The notes under the pieces: generated by a model
What the model was told of the DNA's origin: nothing
Database searches by the model: none
What the model saw: the letters and a program-made list of their open reading frames with translations, nothing else
Program-made: the position numbers and the translations under genes
Assembly (NCBI GenBank): GCA_944548615.1
Contig: OX155980.1
Span: 4,200,724-4,264,723 of the forward strand
Direction: 5' to 3'
DNA: 64,000 nucleotides
From: Micropterix aruncella
Taxonomy: Eukaryota; Arthropoda; Insecta; Lepidoptera; Micropterigidae
Part shown: positions 35,861 to 47,354 of the stretch, in pieces
Layout of the letters: every line of letters begins with the position of its first letter
Position numbering within the stretch: the first letter of the stretch is position 1

Positions 35861-36174
35861 CTGTGTAAGGGGTGAGGGTTTGAACCACCTACCCCATCTT
35901 TCTTCCTTTCCCACCTTAATATACGAATGCTAAATGTTCATGGCTAATTTACTGAAACAAATCCCATGAAAATGCTTCACAAAACATTGCGATCCTAGAG
36001 TTTATTTCACCAACGTCTCCGAACTATTAGGCCTTTACCCATGAAGGTCGTTCTATAAAGAAAACAGGTTTAAAAACGAATTTACAGTGTGAATTTTGTA
36101 GCACCCGATATTTCGGCTATGTTGCAACCGCCGTTGTCCTGTCTACAAGGCCAAAAACTTTCTATAAACAATAT

Positions 36175-36560
36175 GTATTTAATCAATAGAAGACCTATTA
36201 TCTATACAGATTTGTTATTTTAATGAAAGTTGCTTAAATTCCTCTGCTGTAAAACTCTCGTGGACGGGAACCAATGAATGCTTTAAAGGCGTCACTGACT
36301 CTTCGAAGTTAATTTTTTCCTTGTAAAAAGTTATCTAAATTCTGTAAAAAAATAAACTCAATTGGAGCAAGGCTTGGCAAGTACGGTGGGTGACCAAGAG
36401 TCTCCAACCGCAACTCCTGCAACTTTGCGACTGTTTGCAGTGAAATCTGTGGTTATACGTTGTCATGCAGAAGCAGTGGCGATGAGCGATTGACCAGGCT
36501 CGGTTATTTAATCACGAGCTTCTCCATTATTGTTTGCAGTTCTTAACAGTACACATTTAC
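36175..36560 (-). pseudogene. mariner transposase relic
   Basis: The minus strand reads PLLLHDNV, a stop, PQISLQTVAKLQEL, LETLGHPPYLPSLAPIEF, LQNLDNFLQGKN and VSDAFKAFIGSRPREFY. This is the mariner order HDNARPH ... HPPYSPDLAP.D ... LDNFL.GK. The usual SPD aspartate is replaced (LPS), and three stops interrupt 110 codons. Upstream minus-strand sequence to ~36960 may be the N-terminal half but is not clearly recognisable. Confidence 0.8.
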
Positions 36561-36599
36561 GGTAATTGTATAGCCAGAATGAAAAAACCTGTATCGGAA

Positions 36600-37015
36600 A
36601 ACACCGGCACAGGAACTCATATTTGACAATAACTCAAATCTTCAACTTTCCATGGTTGTACATTGCACAATCGAAAATATCCGAGCAAAATCAAACGACA
36701 GAAAGTCAAATAAACAGCTGATTTTTAAAAAGGAACAACATGACTTTGGCATAATCCTTTAGACACCATTTTGGAAGTAGCAAACGATTCAATGTTCCTC
36801 AATCCCAAGTAGCAAAAAATGCGTAAAACAATTTGCGAATTCTTGTCGTTAGGTTGGTGAATTGAATTTCCCAATGAATTCTCCCGTCGATTCTGATACT
36901 TATCAGCGTTTGCAACAAGAGTACCTTTGCTGAGAGACAATAGTATTTTTTATGGGGCTACAATTAACAACAGCTACGTCCAGTTGAAATAAATTACCGA
37001 TTTTGATAGGTTTAA
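36600..37015. other. Possible mariner N-terminal remnant
   Basis: Lies directly upstream (minus sense) of the mariner relic. The frame 36725-36940 has no definite motif. Confidence 0.3.
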
Positions 37016-37019
37016 AGAA

Positions 37020-37300
37020 ATTTGAAATGAAATAAAATGAAATAAAAATACCTTTATTGTACTAACAAAAATAATTACATTGGTAAAGAAGACTTAAATT
37101 CTATTTTAACTTAGTACAAACGGCGGGCTTATCGTTTAGCGATTTCTTACAGCCAACCGTGTAATATTAAATAAAAGTAACAATACAGCTCACATACATA
37201 AACATATATACATAAATATACATATACATACATCCAAACATACATACATATACATACATACATAAAAAATATAATTTATAATAAAATATATGTATATACA
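37020..37300 (-). repeat. LINE 3' tail fragment and (CATA)n simple repeat
   Basis: 37022-37060 is a TTTCATTTTATTTCA-type tail on the minus strand; 'cggcgggcttatcgtttagc' and 'gatttcttacagccaacc' resemble the sequence at 9540-9600. 37190-37275 is CATA/TACA simple sequence. Confidence 0.5.
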
Positions 37301-37319
37301 AATCAAGCAAGGAATTCAA

Positions 37320-37775
37320 CTCTGCATCGAATTATGGAAGCCTACGATGAATCGTTTCAGGAACTAGACATATTCTCAATGAGCAAAAACGAGTTTATCA
37401 GAGCGGTAATAGACCAGACCTTAAAAGCTTGAACAGATACATACCTGTGCAGAATCACACACTCTCATATATACACAACTATGACACATACACGTAGATG
37501 TACTTACACACACCCATTAAACACACATCACAATCACACACATAAACACACCCTTCCTACTCTATCGTACACTCTCAGAAATCGAGAGAACATGATAATA
37601 TAACATAATATATAAATATTATTACACAACATCACGCACATTAACTGTATTTCACCAGGAGACTATTTTGGCCGTAATATTGTTATTATTATTTATTAAC
37701 TTAAGACCCGAGCGCTGTTTTTCTCTTTTGTTTTAATAAAACTAATAAAAATAAAATAAAATAAATAAAATATTA
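37320..37775 (+). pseudogene. Probable 3' end of another LINE
   Basis: A 32-codon plus frame (MEAYDESFQELDIFSMSKNE...) ends at 37432. It is followed by a CA-rich UTR and an 'aaataaaataaaataaataa' tail, the layout of a 5'-truncated LINE. No domain motif; low certainty. Confidence 0.35.
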
Positions 37776-37969
37776 TGATAATAAATACATAGGAACTACA
37801 GATAAATAAAAAAAAATACCTACTTATATAAAATGATAGATATTACAAAGTTCTTATGAGTCTATCCAATCAACAACCCAACGGAAGGAGGAAGGGGGGA
37901 GGTGAAAGGGGGAGGGTTGGTTCTTAGTTGATATTTTGAGGGAGAAAATGTTCTTTCAGTAACGCCTTA

Positions 37970-40710
37970 ATCAAAATCAAATCAAAATGTTCTTTATTCA
38001 TATAGACACAATTAAATATTATTTTTAATTTATGTTCTTATGATGCGTCCAAGCCTTACTCCCAAGCCGTTTTGTCATTTACATAATCAGATATTGTATA
38101 GTATGCTTTTTTATACAATTTTGCTTTGATGGTAGCTTTAAACTTATTTACAGATAGTTCTCTAATAGTATGAGGAAGTTTGTTATAGAAGCGTATACAT
38201 TGTCCCAAAAAAGAATTGCTTGTTTTGTGGAGACGAGTAGCACGTACAACAAAGTTATGCTTATGTCTAGTATTAAAATTATGAGTGTCGCTTTTTATTT
38301 TAAACTTGTCAATATTCTTGTGGACATACAACAGATTTTCGTATATATATTGTGATGCAACAGTAAGAATATTTATCTCTTTGAATTTTTCTCTAAGTGA
38401 AACTCGAGGACCAAGTTTATATATAGCTCTTACAGCACGTTTCTGTAGTATAAAGATGTTATTGATGTCCGCACAGCTTCCCCAGAGAAGAATCTTATAG
38501 GACATAATGCTGTGAAAGTAACTAAAGTATACAATTCTTGCTGTATCTACATCAGTCAGCCGCCTTATTGTTTTAACTGCGTATGCCGCAGAGCTAAGTT
38601 TTCCTGACATTTTCTCAATTTGTAGGCCCCATTGTAATTTGGAGTCAATTGTTATCCCTAGAAACACAGTTGAAGCAACAGGCTCCAGTCTAGTTCCATT
38701 TATTTCTACATTGGTTTGTACCTGCTTAACATTAGGTGTAGAAAATTTAATCACTTTGGTTTTTCTTTCATTTAATAGTAGGTTATTTACATTAAACCAA
38801 TGGACAACTTTTGAGAGTGCATTGTTAACTTCGTCATAATTGTACAATTTTCGACTAATTTTAAACGTCAAAGAAGTATCATCAGCAAACAATACAATTT
38901 CGTGATTATTCCTTATGTGAAAGGGTAAATCATTTATGTATATTAAGAAGAGAAATGGGCCAAGAATGGAGCCTTGTGGGACACCCATGGTGACCATTGA
39001 TCCTGGTGATCTTTTACCGTTTACATCAACCTTCTGAATTCTATTTCCCAAGTAAGAAGTAAGAAGATCAAGAGCCTTGTTCCTAATGCCATAGTGATGT
39101 AATTTCCTAACTAGTGTATCATGGTGTACACAATCAAATGCCTTAGACAAGTCACAGAAGATGCCTAATGCGTCTTGTGACTCTTCCCAGGCATTCAATA
39201 TACCTGTCAATAGTTCGGTTCCCGCATCTATGGTTGAGCAACCCTTTGTAAATCCAAACTGTTTCTTATGAAGTAAATTATATTTGTTAAAATGAGTGTG
39301 CAATTGTCTAAGAATTAATTTTTCGAAAATTTTACTCAAAGTGGGAAGTACGGAAACTGGTCGAAAATTCGAGGGATCAGAAGTATCGCCAGATTTAAAT
39401 AATGGTATAACTTTACTATGTTTCATCAGATCAGGAAACACTCCAGAAGTAACACAACAATTGAATATATAGGCTAGATAAGGTGAGATTATTTCTATGA
39501 TGTATGAAATTGTTTTTACAGAATATCCCCAAAGGTCCATAGTTTTCTTTATCTCAATTGTTTTAAAGGCATTTATTATATCATTGCAGTTAACAATAGT
39601 GAAAGCGAAGTCGGTAACACATGCGGAAACGCTTTCTTTAAGTAGCATCTCAGCTGAAATGGAAGACGACTTGAGGGCGTTAGTCGTTATTAACGGTATA
39701 TTCGTAAAAAATCGCTCAAACTCAGTCGCAACTTCCATATCCGCTTTAATGTCTAAATTATTTATCTTTAAATGAAAGTCCCTTGTGCGAGCTATAACCC
39801 TATTTGTTTCATTATTAATAATATTCCATGTAGCTTTAATTTTGTTTGTAGAGTTTTTGATCTTATTCTTCAAATAAATTGACTTCGCAGTGGAACAGGC
39901 TCGTTTGAATATTTTGGAATAGTTATTTACATACTTCTTAAAAGTCGCACTATGATTATAAGTTTTTTCATTATACAGTTCATACAATTTATTACGACTT
40001 TTGTAAATACCAACAGTTGCCCAATCACTAAAGCATAAGCGATCACTGATCGATTTCGTTTTAGGTATGAAGATTCTATTAAATTCAACTCTAATTAATT
40101 CAAAGAATGAGTCATAAAGTTGGTCAGGATTGTCATGAATTGGCAACCTTTGTAATTTGCTAATTAAGCTAGATTTAAATTCCCCTAGACGGCACTCAGT
40201 AATTGGAATAAAACTAATATTTTTTCTTAGAACCCTAGTGCTTTTCTTAGGAAATGATACTAACTGACCGCAGTGATCAGAGTGCAAAATATTAATTAGT
40301 GATTTATAATTGGGTTTTATGTTTGTGAATATATTATCTATACAAGTAGCACTTGAGGCAGTTATCCTCGTAGGTTCAAGAAAAACATTATATAAGTTAA
40401 ATGATCTAAATAAATTTAAAAAGTTACATGTCAAGGATTTTTTTTCTAATATATTGATGTTAAAGTCTCCACAAATAACAATTGTTTTAGGACTATTGGT
40501 TATTTTGAATAAGGCAACTTCCATAATTTTATAAAAAGCTTCATAAGGCGCACATGGTGGTTTGTATACACTCATAACAATGGTTTCCTCCAATTCTATA
40601 CATGCAATCTCTAAAACTCGTTCGACAGAGAGGCTCACAATATCACGTCTTTCTTTAAATTTCAAGCATTTCTTTGTAATTATTAAAGAGCCACCATGTA
40701 TCAACCGAAC
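37970..40710 (-). mobile_element. Young 5'-truncated CR1/jockey-like LINE
   Basis: The element carrying the intact frame 38056-40791. The 3' end is at about 37970-37995 (minus-strand AATAAAG..., then GATTTTGATTTGATTTT-type tail). The 5' truncation point is about 40707-40710, inside the last coding residues of an older LINE. ORF1 and the first part of the endonuclease are missing. The absence of stops over 2.7 kb argues for a recent insertion. Confidence 0.85.
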
Positions 40711-40791
40711 TCTGTTAAATGAGCTGGCAATCTGATGGTTAAGCAGGGCAATGATGTTGCATGACGAATAGCATGCGGAAGCTGGTTCCAA
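38056..40791 (-). CDS. LINE endonuclease (partial) and reverse transcriptase, uninterrupted 911-codon frame
   Basis: Encodes the enzyme that nicks DNA and copies LINE RNA at the break. Residues ~34-175 are the AP-endonuclease C-terminal part: CGDFNIN (107-113), IDNIFTNI (151-158), SDH (171-173); the N-terminal endonuclease motifs are missing. RT spans ~455-740: FRPVSVLPTLSKIFEKL (476-492), motif A FCDLSKAFD (545-553), motif B GVPQGSILGP (603-612), motif C FADD (635-638), and FLGITID (710-716). The C-terminal extension ends at E911. The first ~27 residues come from the neighbouring LINE 2 read in another frame, so the annotated ATG is a chance start. All RT catalytic residues are intact, but lack of a full endonuclease makes autonomous movement unlikely. 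Confidence 0.88.
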   Translation of the reverse strand: MEPASACYSSCNIIALLNHQIASSFNRVRLIHGGSLIITKKCLKFKERRDIVSLSVERVLEIACIELEETIVMSVYKPPCAPYEAFYKIMEVALFKITNSPKTIVICGDFNINILEKKSLTCNFLNLFRSFNLYNVFLEPTRITASSATCIDNIFTNIKPNYKSLINILHSDHCGQLVSFPKKSTRVLRKNISFIPITECRLGEFKSSLISKLQRLPIHDNPDQLYDSFFELIRVEFNRIFIPKTKSISDRLCFSDWATVGIYKSRNKLYELYNEKTYNHSATFKKYVNNYSKIFKRACSTAKSIYLKNKIKNSTNKIKATWNIINNETNRVIARTRDFHLKINNLDIKADMEVATEFERFFTNIPLITTNALKSSSISAEMLLKESVSACVTDFAFTIVNCNDIINAFKTIEIKKTMDLWGYSVKTISYIIEIISPYLAYIFNCCVTSGVFPDLMKHSKVIPLFKSGDTSDPSNFRPVSVLPTLSKIFEKLILRQLHTHFNKYNLLHKKQFGFTKGCSTIDAGTELLTGILNAWEESQDALGIFCDLSKAFDCVHHDTLVRKLHHYGIRNKALDLLTSYLGNRIQKVDVNGKRSPGSMVTMGVPQGSILGPFLFLIYINDLPFHIRNNHEIVLFADDTSLTFKISRKLYNYDEVNNALSKVVHWFNVNNLLLNERKTKVIKFSTPNVKQVQTNVEINGTRLEPVASTVFLGITIDSKLQWGLQIEKMSGKLSSAAYAVKTIRRLTDVDTARIVYFSYFHSIMSYKILLWGSCADINNIFILQKRAVRAIYKLGPRVSLREKFKEINILTVASQYIYENLLYVHKNIDKFKIKSDTHNFNTRHKHNFVVRATRLHKTSNSFLGQCIRFYNKLPHTIRELSVNKFKATIKAKLYKKAYYTISDYVNDKTAWE

Positions 40792-43700
40792 AGTCGAGCA
40801 GAATGGACGCTAAATGAGTTGGTGAATAAAGAAGACTGATGTAGTGGAATTGCTATGGTGTTGTCCTGACTTGACCTGAGTGGAACACCATGACTTCCTA
40901 GCGGGAAAAAGAGGTCTTTAAGGTAAGGAGGTGCTATGGGACTATTTAGGACTTTATAAAGGAGTGAGAGGGCATGCAGATTTCTGCGCTCACGAATTCG
41001 AAGCCAGTGAAGTCCATCGCGATATTCGCTTACGTGATCAAATTTACGCAAGTCGAATATATATCGTATGCAGATATTTTGTAGCTGTTCGAATTTATCC
41101 AGTATCTTCTCTTTAATATCTATAGTACCGACATCAGCATAGTCTAGAATAAAATTGGAAGTAGCAGTGTTCTTACTATAGTTTGCTTAGTTGCTGCTGG
41201 AAGGAATCTCTGTAACCTTCGGAGGCTATGAAAGCCATTGAAAATACGACGACTAATTTGGTTGGCGTGTGCCTGCCACGAAAGAAATTCATCTATGACT
41301 ATTCCAAGATTCTTGACAGTTTTGGTATACTCAATAATATTACCGTGTATTTTGAGGGGTGACATTGACGTTTTGTTAGTAGTAGACTTGGGTTTCTGGC
41401 CAACAATCACAATCGCTTGTGATTTGGCTGGATTTATGATAATGCCAGGTTTTTCGGCCCAACTTGATATGTGTTCTAAATTTGAGTTCATAGTCGACAC
41501 GGCAGAAGGCAGGTCATCAGGTCTGGCATGGAGGTAAATTTGAAGGTCATCAGCATATAAATGATAGGATGTAGCTAAGCCCTTGGCAATCGGGTTAATG
41601 AAGATAGAGAAGAGCAGTGGGGATAGGACACACCCTTGTGGGACACCAGCTGTGAGTTCGAGCAAGTCTGATTGGCACTCAGACGATTTAACACACTGGT
41701 AGCGTCCGCGCAAGTAGGAGTCAAACCAACTCACCACTTCATTGAGCGATCAGAGTCGCTCAAGGAGAATTTCAAAGTCGACAGAATTAAATGCGCTACT
41801 GAAATCAAGCAGCGTGAGAATAGTTAGTTTTCTATCATTCATAGCGCGTCTAATGTCGTCGGTAACTTTGACTAGTACAGTAGTGGTACTGTGACCAGGG
41901 CGGAAACCAGACTGCAGGGGATCTAACAATTTGTTGTTATCTAAGAAATTATTAAGCTGGGTGTAAACAACCCGCTCTAAAACTTTGGAGAATATTGGTA
42001 ATATTGAAATAGGCCTGAAATCTTTAGCAGAATCTGGCGATTGGACTTTAGGGACGGGTATGATAAAAGCATGTTTCTATAAATTTATAACTACTGAATT
42101 AAAAATAGAAAAATTAATAATATGTGTGAGTGTAGGTAAAAATATTTTAAGTATTGGCAGGAGTAGGTCTTTGTTTATGTTGTCACATCCATACGCTCTA
42201 TACTTAATTCCTCTTACTATTCTTCTTATGTCCGCTTGTCGAACTGGAAAAACGTAAATTTTCTTACTTTATGCGGAACATCCTCACGGATAGACTTTAT
42301 GGAAGCAGCCTTTATATCATCCTCAAGAATACATGGTGGTTTTGCAAAGTGGGCATTGACAACATTTAGGTCAAATTTGGAGTTCAAGGGGTTTGACTTG
42401 GTTTTACCTACTCCGAGGGAATAAAGAAATTTCCAGGTGTTCTCTGGGCTTGAGTTTTCAAGATTACGACAAATGTAGGATCTTTTGGCGTTACGACACA
42501 AGTGGTTACATTGATTCCTCAGCAACTTAAACGAATTCCACAGTTCATCGGAGGGAACACTTTTGAATTTAGATTTAAGTTTAACCCGTTTTGCCATCAA
42601 TCCCTTGATTTCATCCGTAATCCAGGGGGAAGCAGGGTGTTTAATACGAATCTTTTTAATCGGCGCGTGCTTGTCATAGAGCTGTATAATGAGTTTATTT
42701 AGAAATTCGACCTTCTCGTCTACAGACCCCAAATGAACAACGTTATGCCACTCCATGTTATATGCATCATGAGACAACTGCGTGTAGTCAATGGACCTCA
42801 GATCCCGCCGATATAAAAACGTAGGTGGTGGCTTGGGACTTCGGATTTTATAGGAGAGATATAGAAGGTCATGGTGCGAGAATCCAGAAGCGGTGTACTG
42901 CCCATGGGTGTTGATCCTATCCGGAGAAGATGTAATAATTAGATCAATCAGACTACGGGACGCTTTATCATAGTGGGTAGATTTAAGTGGGAGTAGATTG
43001 AGATCGAGCGAGGAGATAATTTGAGATAGCTTAGACGAACGGTAATCCTGTTTTAGAAGGCAGGTATTGAGGTCGCCCATAAGTACTGAATGTTCATAAT
43101 TAGGTACGAGACCTTCAAGAGCTGACTCTAATTCCTGAAAGTAATTAATTTGGGGAGGGCAGTATACGACACCGAGAAGAATTGAAGTGAATTGTAGATT
43201 CACCTCTATGAAGAGATACTCTGGACGACCGCGGACATTCGAAGGAGATTGGCGCAGTATTTTATAACAAAGCTCAGATCTTAAATAAATACCTACGCCA
43301 CCGCATCTCCAGCCGACTCTGTCGTTGCGTAGAATAAAACCCGGCAGGGGAAATTGGTGCGAAGGCAGCGATGGTTTCAGCATTGTTTCACTGATAAGAA
43401 GTGCGTGAATAGTCCAGAGAATGTAGCTAGCAGGTCAGGATAATGTTGGGGAATGCTCTGAGCGTTAATATGGCATATATTGAATGCATTTTTAAATGTG
43501 GGAAATGTGGTTGAAAGTACATTATGGAGAGACGGACTATTAACTATTTCGTCGGAGCTCAACATATCGTTTGCCTCTGAACTATGTTCCTCAACGTCTA
43601 GACTGGATTCGTTACTGAAAGGACAATTAAATTCATTAAGGGTTTTATCTATAGTGGGTTGGGGTGATATTGATATATGTGCCTAAATAGAACATAGAAT
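40708..43700 (-). pseudogene. Older jockey-like LINE, nearly complete but broken
   Basis: Read on the minus strand. Endonuclease: FNICHINAQSIPQHYPDL (43565 frame), a frameshift near 43400, then ISETMLKPSLP, RCGGVGIYLR, MGDLNTCLL and SHHDLLYLS (43383-42226). RT: PVPKVQSPDSAKDFRPISI (42050-42000), LLDFSSAFNSVDFE (about 41830), AGVPQGCVLSPLLFSIFIN and YHLYADDLQIYL (41737-41144), and a C-terminal region to about 40710. At least three frame breaks or stops disrupt it, and SDH has become SHH. The younger LINE is inserted at its extreme 3' end. Confidence 0.85.
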
Positions 43701-43704
43701 GTGT

Positions 43705-44280
43705 GCAGGGATGAACGTGGGTTATTTTCATTATAACTTTTAAACCAAGACAATATAGAATGTAAAAAAATGTAAGGAATGTAAAATTTGATACCTGCGA
43801 ATGGAAAATAACATGAGAAAGAATGGTATTCGTATATATTTACGTGCTTATTTACTCTATGAATAAATGAAATTCTATAATTTATAATATAATGTGTGGT
43901 AAATATTTATTATTTACCTACAAAAAAATATTTAGATATTTTTATATATTAACATAACACCGTGTTATATTAACATAACACGGTGAAGGGCTATTGTTTT
44001 TTAATATACTTCTTTTTTAACCGAATAGTATTACCATAATACTATTACTTTTGTTTTACACTACAATTATGCAACTAAATGATGTGCACAGCACAATAGT
44101 TGTGCTCAGCACCTTTTTTTACTGGAGCTATGTCGATCTTTTGTAGAAGCGGTAAACAAATAAACAAAAATAAAATATTCCTACCAAATCACAGGTTATC
44201 ATAATTGATACTCTACAGGTAGTGTCGTTAGTTAACACGTACCTTCATTTAAAAATGAAGATAAGGCAATTGTGTACTGA
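43705..44280. other. AT-rich stretch with a small palindrome
   Basis: 43955-43985 has inverted TAACACCGTGTTA/TAACACGGTG units. No gene; possibly the 5' UTR side of LINE 2. Confidence 0.4.
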
Positions 44281-44283
44281 AAG

Positions 44284-45835
44284 AAGTGGAGTAAATAAAA
44301 ATATGGGCCCAAGCTCAAACTTGAAGAAAAGGCCCCTCCCGGCTCCCCTATTTACTTAAATTCATTATGGCATATACGATGTAATTACTGTATACCTAGC
44401 TAAATTACATTTATAGCTATAATATCATAGCTACAATATCATAATTTATGATATTGTAGCTACGTCGGCGTATTCGTTTCGGGGCATTGCGTCTAACATG
44501 TTGCGTAACAAGTTTCCAAGAACTTAGCGGACCAAGAACAAGCGGGACACGCGAGATCATATAGAAACATTGATCAGGGAGAATATAAGTTTGTTCCCAT
44601 ATTAATGACGACACTATTTTTAATTTATTTGCTGAATTTTATTTATCTATCTTTGAATGATGGTGAGAAATAAAGAAAATATAGTCGGCTTTGATTACTC
44701 ATTTTATGTATAACAACCATGTGCTAAACTGATAAGACTATAAAATACCCAAATAATATACAAATATGCCCAAATAATAGTAATGATAATAATAATGCCC
44801 AATAACAAGACCAATAATAGTGCCCAAAAGTACCCAAATAATATCAATACAAATGTGCTAATTTGTGCAATCTACATATGTAAATTAACTACTTAATCTA
44901 TACTAATATAGTAATAGTAATCTCTGGATCTACTGAACTGATTTTGAAAATTCTTTTACCAATAGAAAGCCACGTTATTTGTGATTGTCATAGGCTATAT
45001 ATAAATCCAACAAATTAAAAGACTTTTTCGTGGTAGTCGGATTTCCAATGTAAGTCGGAAAAAACGGTCGAACGAATACGTTTCTAACGAACGCTGCCTT
45101 AACGATGAGAGATATATGATTAAGTTCTAGAGAAAAGTTGTAGAGCTTGATAATGCCTACAAAAAAGTCATCGACAGCATATGTCTAACTTTTATATTTA
45201 AGTAACAAAAAGTAGTATTTTATATTAAAAAAAATTATTTAAATCGTTAGGTCATGTTTATTGCTCATATTATCAACAATTATAAATTATTATCAAAATA
45301 AGTAAATTTATCGTTTCAAGTGTTTTAAAACAAAAGACTTTTCCCGTTTACTGCATATAATTTCACTTTCACTGCATAAATGGTTAAAGAGATAAGACAC
45401 TCACAAATAAGACACTCACAAGAAGACACTCACAAATAACGGTAATATAGTCAAATTGGCATGCAAATACATACATACATATGCAGGAAAAATATAACCC
45501 TTCTTTTGGCAGTCAGGAAATAAATTGTAGCACTCAGTACTAACCAAACCACACTCATAATTTCATCACAAGTAAAAAGATTTACCGCCCAACGAAGTGG
45601 GCACGGGTCTGCTAGTGTATTATAAAAATACAAACAAATACATTTCTAGAATGGCTTTCATCTCGATTTGCACTCTGCAAAATCGATCAGTTTGAGACAT
45701 CTATTTTTTCGATTTCTTAGCTTTCTAGCAGAGTAGATAGAACGTCAATCGTAGTCAGAATTTCCATTTTGGTCCCACGAACTACAGTAGTCCCCGGTGC
45801 GCCGCACCGGCTGCACCGGCTTAGTTACGCCACTG
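44284..45835. mobile_element. hAT-type non-autonomous element (GGCGTAACTA family), copy 2, inverted
   Basis: Flanked by the 8-bp duplication ACTGAAAG (44276-44283 and 45836-45843). The right end on the minus strand reads CAGTGGCGTAACTAAGCCGG, the left end AAGTGGAGTAAATA. Outer sequences match 10846-11010 and 14400-14663 in reverse. It is interrupted by the dispersed repeat 44897-45619. A perfect palindrome TAGCTACAATATCATA/TATGATATTGTAGCTA sits at 44428-44462. Confidence 0.75.
44897..45619 (-). repeat. Dispersed repeat 'ctagctgaccc', copy 2
   Basis: Reverse complement of 21122-21858 over its whole length (starts 'atctatactaatatag', ends 'gtgggcacgggtctgctagt'). Inserted inside the hAT copy. 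Confidence 0.8.
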
Positions 45836-45964
45836 ACTGAAAGGTTGTTACAAACCTGGGGGGTGCTCGACGATGACAATTTATCTTGACTGGCACAGAT
45901 CTTGGCTTGCATAGCCTTCGCCGGTTTTAGAGATTCCTATCAGTAAGCATCAAACAACCCGTGG

Positions 45965-46275
45965 GTCAGTCTCTGTTGTAGATCCTTGACCTTGCAGATC
46001 AGTGTTGTAGATGCCAAGGAAGCTTGTTTGAAGAAACTGGAGAGACTGCAGAATATTTGTATTATGTGTATTTTTAAATTCCGCAAGTACGACCAAAGTA
46101 CGCCTTACGCAAACACAAAAGTCCTTTGGATATTTGAGCTTCAATATTTTAAACCAGCTACCACTCTCCGGAAGAAAGATGGAAACAAAGGCGTTTGAAA
46201 GGTTTATTTAAAAAAGCTGCAATCCGTGTGTATATCATGTGTATGCTTTCTATAAGCTGAGTGATTTTTTTGAGC
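45965..46275 (+). pseudogene. LINE RT C-terminal fragment
   Basis: The plus frame 45986-46198 includes ACLKKLERLQNICIMCIFKF then RKYDQSTPY, the 'L..LQN...RFIF..RKYDH.S' block found after the RT in CR1/jockey-type LINEs; frame breaks follow. No other motifs. Confidence 0.65.
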
Positions 46276-46279
46276 ATGC

Positions 46280-46748
46280 CAATTCTTTTAAATGGGATTA
46301 ACATTACATCATTTTCGTTTTATTGTTTGATTTAATAAAACACAAAAAACATCTGTCAACAACAACAACAAAAATGATAATATTATGAATTTAATATTTA
46401 ATATGTATGTAGATTACAAAGTTTAACGTAACATACCTGACCATCTACATACGTTGTTTTTTTAATGTTGTCTTGATACTTTCTATTGTGTGATTATTTT
46501 TGTATAGAGTGCCTAGGATGACTAATAATATTTTTTATTATAATTATTTATTTTATATGTATACCCTTGAAACCGGAATCAGTTCTGTTTTTTTTTTTAA
46601 ATTAATATTATTTATTTGTCTGCCGTATTAACCCGACTTTAGTCAACGCTACTGTCAAATGAATATTTCTGCTGGATTAGTTTTATATCTATATCAATAT
46701 ATTACGAGCAACTGACGAATTATAATATGCGATAACTAGCTTTAATTG
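46280..46748. other. AT-rich non-coding stretch
   Basis: No gene or repeat recognised. Confidence 0.4.
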
Positions 46749-46751
46749 TTA

Positions 46752-47352
46752 AGCTATTGCATAGCTTTTATCGCGGGCCTAGGCCAGCGCGGCGACCGAA
46801 TGAAGAAATTTCTTAACGAAAATTAATGATTTTAAACTGATAATTACGTCTAAACGAGTGCTGCTTACGATTCTAAAAAAATATATGTTAAACAAGAATA
46901 TTTTCCTAATATTCTTAGCTTTGAATATTTTAGATTTTGTTTATATTACATAGTGTAATTAATTTGTGAAATTAGGTCTAACCGAACACAAAAACGACTA
47001 CTACGCAAATACTATGTGGCGTATTATTATGAAACCTGCACCATTTTAAAGATAATTTAATTATCTATCTTTTTATCTACGTTTTTTTCCGAATAATCCG
47101 TTTTTTTTGGTTTATCGAATAAAAATTCGTGCGCGGCGCTCTATCGGAAGACGTTTAAATTATTCCGAATCATTTGCTACCGCAGCCGCAAATGATGAGG
47201 AATAATTTCAACGTTTTCCGATAGAGCGCAGTTATCTGATATCAGAAAAAAATAAAATAAATAAAATAAATAAATAATTATAATTGCATAAGTTGTTAAA
47301 AATGCTGTGCAATAGCTTTACCGCGGCAGTCCCCGAGTGCCATACGTATTTT
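46752..47352 (+). repeat. Dispersed repeat R1, copy 3 (complete)
   Basis: Starts 'gctattgcatagcttttatc' and ends 'cccgagtgccatacgtattt'. The central hairpin arms at about 47140-47230 carry one change (GATGAGG for GATTCGG). Same orientation as the other copies. Confidence 0.88.
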
Positions 47353-47354
47353 AT

